A program made the translations under genes and the position numbers. Source: Actinomycetes bacterium (lineage in GTDB: Bacteria; Actinomycetota; Acidimicrobiia; Acidimicrobiales; RAAP-2). Taken from it: DNA of 5,158 bases. Location: positions 1 to 5,158 of the forward strand of contig JAJXTB010000136.1 in the NCBI GenBank assembly GCA_021784205.1, given 5' to 3'. The notes under the pieces are model-generated. The model was given only the letters and a program-made list of their open reading frames with translations. It searched no databases and was not told the DNA's origin. Below are positions 1 through 4,853 of this stretch, in pieces; positions within the stretch are counted from its first letter, which is position 1, and the number at the start of each line of letters is the position of its first letter.

Positions 1-1730
1 TCATCACCATCTACGCCGGTGAGAGCGAAGCGTTCCCTCGGGTCGCTCAAGAGACGCTGACGCAGATCGCGATCCTGGTCGGTTCGAGTCTGGAGCGCAT
101 CCGCACGAGGCAGCGCATGGCCGAGAGCTCGTCCCAAGAGGCCATTCTCTCGCGCGCCATCGAACAGACCAGCGACTCGGTGCTCATCACCGATGTCCAT
201 GGTCAGATCATCTTCGTCAACGACGCGCTGCTGGAGAACTCGGGGTTCGAGCGCGATGAGGTGATCGGACACAACCCTCGCATCTTCCAGAGCGGTTTGA
301 CACCGCCCGACGTGTACACGCAGATGTGGGATCGACTGCTGCGCCGCGAGACGTGGCGCGGCCAGGTCGTCAATCGCCGCAAGGACGGACGGCTGATCTT
401 CGAGCAGACCACTATCTCGCCACTCGTCGAAGGGGATCGCATCGTCGGCTACGTCGGCGTGCGCAAGGACATGACCGGACTGTTTGCCCTCGAGGAGCGC
501 TTGGGTGACGTCGTCAACGAGCGCCAGGCGCTGGCCCTCGCGTTCTCCGAGCCGCTGGCGGCCACGGAGTTCGCGGAGGCGGCGAGGGACTTCTGCGTGC
601 GCTTGCTCTCGCTGCCGGCGGTCAAGTCGGCGCGTATCGCGGTATTGGGAACGAGCCATTCGCTGCTTCCCGAGGTGGTCGACTTCCACGGGGTGCTGCA
701 CCTCGGTGGCGAGCCCATCGAACTCGAACCAGACTTGGTCGCACGATTGGAGTCGGGACCGCTGCTGCTGGTATCGGCGACTGCGGAGCACATTGGCGAG
801 CGGGTGCTGGCCCCCTCGCTGCTGACGGCACTCGGGGAGGAGACCTACAAGCGCGCCGCGCTCGTAGCGCTCTCGTGGGGCGCCGCTCCCAGTGCGCTCG
901 TCGTGATGGGCGTCAGCAATGACGCCGATCTGGTCCAAATGGACGACATCATGTTCCGCGAGATCGGCCTGATCGCGACGCAGTCGCTCGCCGAGCTCGC
1001 TTTGCGCTACGCGGACACCTACGCCGGCCGCCAACAGATGGCCGAGCTCATCGCGGACAAGTCCTTCGACACGCGGTTCCAGCCGATCGTGGACTTTCGC
1101 TCCGGCACGACGCTGGGATTCGAGGCACTGACCAGGTTCCAAGACGGTCGGACGCCGGATCAGGTCTTCGACGAGTCCGGCCGGTTGGGCTATCGCGGCG
1201 AACTCGAGCGCGCGTGCGCCCAGTCCGCACTCGACCAGGCGACGCTCCTGCCGGCCGATGCGTTCGTGACACTCAACTTCCTTCCGAGTGTGCTCAGCGA
1301 GGCGGCAACGCGGCACCTCATCAACGAGTCTGCTCGTCCGGTCATCGTCGAGGTCACCGAATACGCCGCCGTCGACGACTACTCCCAATTGCTCGACGCC
1401 ATCGCCACGCTGCCCAACGCGAGACTGGCGGTCGACGATGCCGGCGCCGGGCATTCGAGTCTGCGCCACGTGATGGAGCTCAATCCCGACATCGTCAAGA
1501 TCGACATCTCACTCATCAGCAACATCGACGCGCGGCCCGACAAACAGGCGCTCGTCGCGTCCCTGGTCCACTTCGGATCCCTGACCGGGACGATCCTGGT
1601 CTTTGAGGGCGTCGAGCGGGCCGAGGAGTTCGAGACACTGAGCGACCTCGCCCGGGAATGGCCCGAGGCGATCCTGTGGGGACAGGGCTACTGGTGGTCC
1701 CGCCCAGCTCCCGTGTCGACGTTCCGCTAG
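1..1730 (+). CDS. GAF-PAS-GAF-EAL sensory protein, predicted c-di-GMP phosphodiesterase (5' end outside window)
   Basis: The reading frame is open from base 3, so the ATG at 117 is internal and the true start lies upstream. The 38 codons before it resemble the last strand and helix of a GAF domain (ITIYAGESEAF...). Numbering from Met117, a PAS domain covers about residues 11-122 (GHNPRIFQSG, then W-x-G and NRRKDG). A divergent GAF-like region spans about 135-300, and an EAL domain runs from 317 to the end. The EAL signature residues are all present: E336 of FEAL, N387, E412 and E415 of VEVTE, D440-D441, K461 of VKID, E497 of EGVE and Q523 before GYWW. Known EAL enzymes with this set hydrolyse cyclic di-GMP to pGpG, so an active phosphodiesterase is inferred. 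Loop 6 reads DDAGAG instead of DDFGTG. There is no GGDEF domain in the visible part, and no membrane segment. The stop is 7 bp from that of the opposing gene. Confidence 0.9.
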   Translation, partial: ITIYAGESEAFPRVAQETLTQIAILVGSSLERIRTRQRMAESSSQEAILSRAIEQTSDSVLITDVHGQIIFVNDALLENSGFERDEVIGHNPRIFQSGLTPPDVYTQMWDRLLRRETWRGQVVNRRKDGRLIFEQTTISPLVEGDRIVGYVGVRKDMTGLFALEERLGDVVNERQALALAFSEPLAATEFAEAARDFCVRLLSLPAVKSARIAVLGTSHSLLPEVVDFHGVLHLGGEPIELEPDLVARLESGPLLLVSATAEHIGERVLAPSLLTALGEETYKRAALVALSWGAAPSALVVMGVSNDADLVQMDDIMFREIGLIATQSLAELALRYADTYAGRQQMAELIADKSFDTRFQPIVDFRSGTTLGFEALTRFQDGRTPDQVFDESGRLGYRGELERACAQSALDQATLLPADAFVTLNFLPSVLSEAATRHLINESARPVIVEVTEYAAVDDYSQLLDAIATLPNARLAVDDAGAGHSSLRHVMELNPDIVKIDISLISNIDARPDKQALVASLVHFGSLTGTILVFEGVERAEEFETLSDLAREWPEAILWGQGYWWSRPAPVSTFR

Positions 1731-1741
1731 GGCGAACCTAG
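1727..1741. repeat. Small palindrome holding both convergent stop codons
   Basis: CTAGG (1727-1731) and CCTAG (1737-1741) are a perfect inverted repeat around a 5-nt loop. The left arm contains the TAG stop of the plus-strand EAL gene and the right arm contains the TAG stop of the minus-strand sensor gene. A 5-bp stem without a T tract is too weak to call a terminator, but it is the only symmetric element between the two convergent genes. Confidence 0.35.
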
Positions 1742-3090
1742 TCCTCGGGCGCTGTCGATGCGGATTCGGTGAGCACGCCAATGCGCGCGGGCCGCCCGTC
1801 AAACTCCGTGACGATCGACCTCGCGCGCACGACGATCCGTCGCCCCGTGTCGTCCAGCGTCTCGAAGGTGAAGTCGATGTTCGCCTCGTCGTTGGTCCGA
1901 GTCTTCTCGATCAGTGCGTCGAGGCGATCGCGGAACTCTGTGGGCACACTGAGCCGCGACTCGCGGCCGATCAAGGCCTTCGCCGAGGGGAAGCCCAGCA
2001 GTTTGGCCGAGCGGTCATTCAAGAAGCTGAACCGGCTGTCCTGGATCACGTAGATGCCGAGGTGGAGCTGATCCAGGGCTTGATTGAGGTTTCGTTCGAA
2101 CCGGGTGGCGACCTCCCGCGAGCGCAACTCCTGTTGGCGCGAGGAGAAGTTCTCGAGCGCGTAGGAGATGTCCGACGAGACCTCGCTGAGCAGTCGGTCG
2201 ATCTCCTCGCTGAAATGCAACTCGCTGCGCGAGTACGCGGTCAGGACGGCCACGGTCGATCCGTCGCGTTTGAGGGGAAGCGATTCGCTGGACGCCCAGT
2301 GGTGCTTGATCACCAGCTGGCCGATGGCATCGTCCGCCAGTGTCGTGGACGCGCGGCGCCACACAATGCGGCCCTCGTTCAACGAGATCAACGCCAAGTC
2401 GTAGGAGGCCGCTGGGTTCCGCTCGAGGATTCCCTGGCGCGCGGCGAGGAACTCCTCGACCCCCACCCCGGCCCAGGCCACGGGTACGAGTTCGCGTTCG
2501 TTGTCGAACTGGCCAATCCATGCGGCGTCGGCGTGACCGGAGTCCACCATCGCCTGGCACACGCGGTGGAAGAGCTCCGATTCGTCGTGACTGTTCACCG
2601 TCGCGTGATTGCAAGCGCTGAGCGTCTTGTACAGCTTGACGAGCTCCTCGTTGGACACCTCGATCGCCTTGCGATCGCCGACATCGAAGATGACGCCCCG
2701 AATCGTGAGGCCAGAGCCCGTCTCGTCGCGGGCTACGACGCGACCGCGAACGCAGAGCCAGTGAATGCTCTGGTCCGGCCAGAGAACACGGAAGTCGAAC
2801 TCGTATGAGTCAGGCCCCCCGGGCGCGAGTGACTCATCAATGACCCGGTTGGCGAGAGGGCGGTCCTCGTCAATGGTTGCGTCTAGGAATGTCTCAGCGT
2901 GCCAAGGGTTCTGCCAGTCCAGTCCGTAGAGCGCGTCGTGATTCGCGGATCGCTGCATCAGGTTTTCGCGGACGTTGTACTCCCAAACGGCCACACCGCT
3001 CATCTCGGTCGTTACTCGAAGCAACTCATCGGAGGCGGGCAACTCATAAGGGAGGGAGGCCCGTCTAGAACGTTCGTCGTCGCTCGACAT
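1738..3090 (-). CDS. PAS-GAF-PAS sensor protein without an output domain
   Basis: The product is a 450-residue soluble protein of three sensory modules. A PAS_3-like domain lies at about 32-140 (VWEYN at the start, then the F-R-x-x-x-P-D-x-S-I-x-W pattern ending at W111). A GAF domain lies at about 155-315 (AAWIGQFD at 189-196). A charged, probably coiled linker at about 315-340 leads to a second PAS at about 338-445. The protein ends there: no histidine kinase, GGDEF, EAL, helix-turn-helix or methyl-accepting region is seen, nor any signal peptide or membrane segment. The start is set at ATG 3090 because GGAGG (3104-3100) lies 9 nt upstream; an in-frame TTG at 3099 directly abuts that Shine-Dalgarno and is less likely. 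Its GAF domain resembles the one ending at the left edge of the window, so it may act with the convergent EAL protein. That partnership, and any ligand, are inference. Confidence 0.88.
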   Translation of the reverse strand: MSSDDERSRRASLPYELPASDELLRVTTEMSGVAVWEYNVRENLMQRSANHDALYGLDWQNPWHAETFLDATIDEDRPLANRVIDESLAPGGPDSYEFDFRVLWPDQSIHWLCVRGRVVARDETGSGLTIRGVIFDVGDRKAIEVSNEELVKLYKTLSACNHATVNSHDESELFHRVCQAMVDSGHADAAWIGQFDNERELVPVAWAGVGVEEFLAARQGILERNPAASYDLALISLNEGRIVWRRASTTLADDAIGQLVIKHHWASSESLPLKRDGSTVAVLTAYSRSELHFSEEIDRLLSEVSSDISYALENFSSRQQELRSREVATRFERNLNQALDQLHLGIYVIQDSRFSFLNDRSAKLLGFPSAKALIGRESRLSVPTEFRDRLDALIEKTRTNDEANIDFTFETLDDTGRRIVVRARSIVTEFDGRPARIGVLTESASTAPED

Positions 3091-3099
3091 ACGAAGCAA

Positions 3100-3122
3100 C
3101 CTCCATTGCGATGAGCCGCAAT
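3100..3122 (-). promoter_or_regulatory. Leader hairpin abutting the Shine-Dalgarno of the PAS-GAF-PAS gene
   Basis: In the minus-strand transcript ATTGCG (3122-3117) and CGCAAT (3110-3105) form a perfect 6-bp stem with a 6-nt loop. The next base begins the GGAGG Shine-Dalgarno (3104-3100), 9 nt before ATG 3090. The Shine-Dalgarno itself supports the start choice. The hairpin could be a translational control element or a DNA operator. An 8-bp palindrome, GCAATTGC (3118-3125), overlaps its upstream arm. Confidence 0.5.
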
Positions 3123-3139
3123 TGCCCTGTGGTGCACCG

Positions 3140-3167
3140 ATCCTAACGTCGCACCCCGGAATGTCAA
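3140..3167 (-). promoter_or_regulatory. Sigma70-type promoter of the PAS-GAF-PAS gene
   Basis: Read on the minus strand, a perfect -35 box TTGACA (3167-3162) is followed after 16 bp by TAGGAT (3145-3140), a common -10 form in actinobacteria. Transcription would begin near 3133, giving a leader of about 43 nt before ATG 3090. GGTGCACC, an 8-bp palindrome at 3131-3138, lies at the predicted start site, and its half GCACC recurs at 3151-3155 inside the spacer, so a repressor site is possible. Confidence 0.65.
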
Positions 3168-3171
3168 TCGC

Positions 3172-3559
3172 GGGTTTCGTTCCACCACCCCCTCCGGACC
3201 CCGTCTCCTCGTTTGACTAAGCAGACGTAGAAATTCGATTTGATTGCGAGCGGCATTCAGTGGCGCCGGGCGGCCGCGGAGTGGTCTTCGGGCTGATTCG
3301 ACTGTGCACCGGCGCAGCTCGTGCGTATGGCCCTCGTCCCAACTGACGGGCGGGCACGCGAAGACTCGAGAGTCGCGCGGCTCGACGAAGCGCGATCGCC
3401 ACGAACTGCTCGATGGCGTAGAGACCGATCGACCCTCACCTGCTGTCGCGCCGGCCGCGTTCGAGTCCGAGTTTGATCGGCGCGACCAGTTCCCTGGTAC
3501 TCCCCTGCGCCCAGCGTCGCGATGGCCGGGGTCGCGAGGGCATGGAACTTCGTTGCGGA
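3172..3559. other. Gene-poor intergenic stretch with no credible coding sequence
   Basis: Open frames here are rich in Arg, Pro and Ser, lack recognisable domains or Shine-Dalgarno sequences, and several run through the tRNA gene. Visible structure is minor: a relatively AT-rich patch at about 3211-3245, an interrupted palindrome GACTC-GA-GAGTC (3363-3374), a short hairpin ACCAG-TTCC-CTGGT (3485-3498) and a GTCGCGA direct repeat (3516-3522 and 3531-3537). It may hold an unrecognised small RNA or the decayed remains of a gene, but nothing proves either. Confidence 0.6.
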
Positions 3560-3577
3560 ACCGGACGAAAGTCCGGT
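3560..3577 (-). terminator. Hairpin terminator of the tRNA-Leu gene
   Basis: ACCGGAC (3560-3566) and GTCCGGT (3571-3577) are a perfect 7-bp inverted repeat with a 4-nt loop. It begins 3 nt beyond the encoded CCA end of the minus-strand tRNA. No T tract follows on the minus strand, as is usual for GC-rich actinobacterial hairpin terminators. On the plus strand the loop would be GAAA, a stable GNRA tetraloop, but no plus-strand gene precedes it. Confidence 0.65.
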
Positions 3578-3580
3578 CGG

Positions 3581-3667
3581 TGGTGGGCGAGGGGGGACTT
3601 GAACCCCCACATCCTTTCGAATACAGGCACCTGAAGCCTGCGCGTCTGCCTATTTCGCCACTCGCCC
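3581..3667 (-). tRNA. tRNA-Leu (anticodon CAG), CCA encoded
   Basis: The minus strand folds as a complete class II tRNA. The acceptor is GGGCGAG (3667-3661) with CTCGCCC (3591-3585). The D stem is GCG/CGC around a loop containing GG. The anticodon stem is CAGGC/GCCTG (3640-3636 and 3628-3624), with loop TTCAGGT placing CAG at 3633-3631. A long variable arm, ATTC-GAAA-GGAT, spans 3622-3611. The T stem GGGGG/CCCCC closes the loop TTCAAGT (3603-3597). The discriminator is A3584, followed by CCA at 3583-3581. The long variable arm, A discriminator and CAG anticodon identify a leucine tRNA reading CUG. It diverges from the FhaA-like gene, and its hairpin terminator follows at 3577-3560. Confidence 0.97.
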
Positions 3668-3671
3668 TGGG

Positions 3672-3693
3672 ACTTGGTTACATTAGTCCAAGT
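3672..3693. repeat. Inverted repeat ACTTGG-N10-CCAAGT ahead of the tRNA
   Basis: ACTTGG (3672-3677) and CCAAGT (3688-3693) are perfect 6-bp inverted half-sites with centres 16 bp apart. They lie 5-26 bp upstream of the tRNA 5' end, on its presumed -10 region. The spacing suits a dimeric DNA-binding protein, but chance cannot be excluded. Confidence 0.4.
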
Positions 3694-3711
3694 TGGCTAC
3701 CCCGGCGTCTA
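3682..3711 (-). promoter_or_regulatory. Possible promoter of tRNA-Leu
   Basis: On the minus strand TAGACG (3711-3706) and ACTAAT (3687-3682) each match the sigma70 consensus at four of six bases, with an 18-bp spacer. The start would fall near 3675, about 8 nt before the tRNA 5' end, which is a typical distance. An overlapping TAATGT (3685-3680) is an alternative -10 box. Confidence 0.35.
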
Positions 3712-3724
3712 CGACGTCGGTTTT
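3702..3724 (+). terminator. Terminator-like hairpin with U tract upstream of fhaA
   Basis: In plus-strand RNA CCGGCGTC (3702-3709) pairs along its whole length with GACGTCGG (3713-3720), with one G-U wobble (3705 with 3717) and a 3-nt loop. TTTT (3721-3724) follows at once. In the opposite transcript the wobble becomes a C-A mismatch and no U tract follows, so the structure is oriented for plus-strand transcription. It sits 29 nt before ATG 3754. It could insulate fhaA from read-through antisense to the tRNA, or act as an attenuator in an fhaA leader if the start site lies upstream. Confidence 0.45.
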
Positions 3725-3737
3725 GGGGCGCTGGCCA

Positions 3738-3760
3738 GTACCATTAGGTGGTTATGGTGC
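3738..3760 (+). promoter_or_regulatory. Potential start-codon hairpin and RBS of fhaA
   Basis: GTACCAT (3738-3744) can pair with ATGGTGC (3754-3760) using six Watson-Crick pairs and one G-U pair. The 9-nt loop holds AGGTGG (3746-3751), the best Shine-Dalgarno-like sequence. Folding would bury the ATG while exposing the ribosome site. AGGTGG is only 2 nt from ATG 3754 but 5 nt from GTG 3757, so GTG 3757 is also a possible start. Confidence 0.3.
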
Positions 3761-4401
3761 TCAAGTCTGTGGAAAACCGTCTGGAGCGGCTCTTCGAGCG
3801 GACTTTCGCGCGTCCGTTCAAGAGTGGGCTGCAGCCGATCGAGATCGGTGCGCGGATCATCCGCGAGGTGGACCTGACGCGCCAACTGACGAACCAGGGA
3901 CCGATCTCGCCGAACGAGATCCACGTCTGGTTGAGCCCCGCCGACGCGAATCGGTTCGACGGTTTCCAAAAGGCGTTGATCAGTGAGCTCGAGGAGACGG
4001 TCCGCCAGCACGCGATCAACGAGGGGTACAACTTCGTCGGACCGGTCGCGGTCGAGATATTCGTCGACGACGATCTTCGAACCGGCGACCTCGCGGTCAA
4101 GACCGATTTCCTCAGCGGCGATGCGCACCCGCGGCTCATCGCTGACGACGGACGCACCTTCACGATCGGCGACCGACCAGTCGTGATTGGGCGTAGCCCC
4201 GACGTGGACGTCGTCATCAATGACTCGAACGTCTCGCGTCGCCACGCGGAGGTCTGGCGAACGGCTGAAGGGGTCGCCATCAGGGATTTGCAGTCAACGA
4301 ACGGGACCTACGTGAACGGACATCGTGTCACCGCGGTCTCGCTCTCGCCCCGTGACGACGTGACCGTCGGGGCGCTGCACCTACGGATTGAGTTGGCTTG
4401 A
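3754..4401 (+). CDS. fhaA: FhaA-like protein: FhaA_N (DUF3662) plus C-terminal FHA domain, short form
   Basis: The product has about 215 residues. Residues 1-115 match the FhaA N-terminal (DUF3662) pattern (ENRLERLFE, FARPFKSGLQPIEIG, then NEIHVWLSP). A short linker leads to an FHA domain at about 128-215. The phosphothreonine-binding set is intact: G146-R147-S148, S161 and H164 of SRRH, and T182-N183-G184 with N188-G189. Mycobacterial FhaA is a PknB substrate that binds MviN/MurJ and tunes peptidoglycan synthesis; a similar cytoplasmic adaptor role is inferred. From memory, the mycobacterial protein is over 500 residues with a long low-complexity linker that is absent here. In-frame starts are GTG 3748, ATG 3754 and GTG 3757. 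ATG is chosen by homology, and AGGTGG spacing would favour GTG 3757. The stop TGA overlaps the next start. Confidence 0.92.
   Translation: MVLKSVENRLERLFERTFARPFKSGLQPIEIGARIIREVDLTRQLTNQGPISPNEIHVWLSPADANRFDGFQKALISELEETVRQHAINEGYNFVGPVAVEIFVDDDLRTGDLAVKTDFLSGDAHPRLIADDGRTFTIGDRPVVIGRSPDVDVVINDSNVSRRHAEVWRTAEGVAIRDLQSTNGTYVNGHRVTAVSLSPRDDVTVGALHLRIELA
4297..4317 (+). repeat. 21-bp DNA identity shared by the two FHA genes
   Basis: The 21 bases at 4297-4317 in fhaA recur exactly at 4749-4769 in fhaB, in the same reading phase. Both encode TNGTYVN, the conserved binding loop of the FHA fold. The flanking DNA differs. Confidence 0.85.
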
Positions 4402-4853
4402 GTCTTCTCGCCGCGTCGTCGAACTACGCCGCGGTGATCCGGCCGCTGCAAGTCCTGGTCATGGTCGTGGCCCTGCTCTTCTTCGCGCGCGTCCTGCGCG
4501 TGGCGATGGTCGAGTCCCGGCCAGCCGACCAGGAGTCGGGCCGGTCCCGGCGCAAGCGGTCGGTCCCGCTGGCGTTGGAGTTCCTTGAGCCCGACGACAT
4601 GGCGGGCGGACGGATCGACGTGGACCTGGCGGTCGTGATCGGTCGCGGCGCCGACTGCGACGTCTCACTGTCGGACACCTTCCTCTCGACGCGCCACGCC
4701 CGTGTGGCGAACGATGCGGGTGACCTGTCGATCGAGGACCTGGGCTCGACGAACGGGACCTACGTGAACCAAGAGCTCATTCGCGGGCGGGTACTGCTCA
4801 AGCGGGGCGACGTGATCCAGGTCGGAGGCGTCCTCTTGGAGGTGGTTCGTTGA
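4398..4853 (+). CDS. fhaB: FhaB/FipA-like membrane-anchored FHA protein
   Basis: The 151-residue product has one membrane helix at about 17-38 (VLVMVVALLFFARVL), a basic stretch (RSRRKRS, 49-55) and a C-terminal FHA domain at about 58-151. This is the standard FhaB/FipA layout, with the FHA domain expected in the cytoplasm. Phosphopeptide-contact positions are present: G82-R83, S97 and H100 of STRH, and T118-N119-G120. The second Asn-Gly reads N124-Q125. In mycobacteria FipA is phosphorylated by the PknA/PknB system and acts with FtsZ and FtsQ in division; transfer of that role is inference. The start is TTG 4398, sharing TTGA with the stop of fhaA, which implies translational coupling. Its Shine-Dalgarno is weak (GGA at 4385-4387). 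GTG 4434 is a possible later start but would leave almost nothing before the helix. Confidence 0.92.
   Translation: MSLLAASSNYAAVIRPLQVLVMVVALLFFARVLRVAMVESRPADQESGRSRRKRSVPLALEFLEPDDMAGGRIDVDLAVVIGRGADCDVSLSDTFLSTRHARVANDAGDLSIEDLGSTNGTYVNQELIRGRVLLKRGDVIQVGGVLLEVVR
4838..4842 (+). promoter_or_regulatory. Shine-Dalgarno deciding the pstP TTG start
   Basis: GGAGG lies inside the last codons of fhaB, 7 nt before TTG 4850. It supports this rare start codon for the phosphatase gene and its coupling to fhaB. Confidence 0.75.

Noticed and set aside
117..1730. ATG 117 as the true start of the EAL gene
   Set aside because: The same frame is open to the window edge and encodes a recognisable GAF C terminus, so the ATG is internal.
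2062..2808. 248-codon plus-strand open frame opposite the PAS-GAF-PAS gene
   Set aside because: Long antisense frames are expected in GC-rich genes with GC-rich third positions. The minus-strand frame has clear PAS and GAF motifs and a strong Shine-Dalgarno, while this one has neither.
3097..3099. TTG 3099 as start of the PAS-GAF-PAS gene
   Set aside because: It directly follows GGAGG with no spacing, whereas ATG 3090 has a 9-nt spacer.
3288..3480. Possible tmRNA: GGGCTGATTCGACTG near 3294 resembles a tmRNA 5' end, and TTCGAGTCC near 3462 a T loop
   Set aside because: The span is far too short, the arms do not pair as acceptor or T stem, and no tag peptide ending in ALAA-like residues is encoded.
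3257..3610. Minus-strand open frame of 117 codons starting within the tRNA
   Set aside because: It begins in the T arm of the tRNA (MGVQVPPRPP is a familiar tRNA-derived artefact), crosses the terminator hairpin and has a biased Arg/Ala/Ser composition.
3581..3667. tRNA-Leu as an integration (att) site for a mobile element
   Set aside because: No partial duplication of the tRNA 3' end and no integrase gene is visible in the window.
3244..3747. Plus-strand open frame of 167 codons across the tRNA
   Set aside because: It reads through the antisense strand of tRNA-Leu, giving the GEGGLEPPHPF peptide typical of mis-called genes over leucine tRNAs. It lacks domains and a ribosome site.
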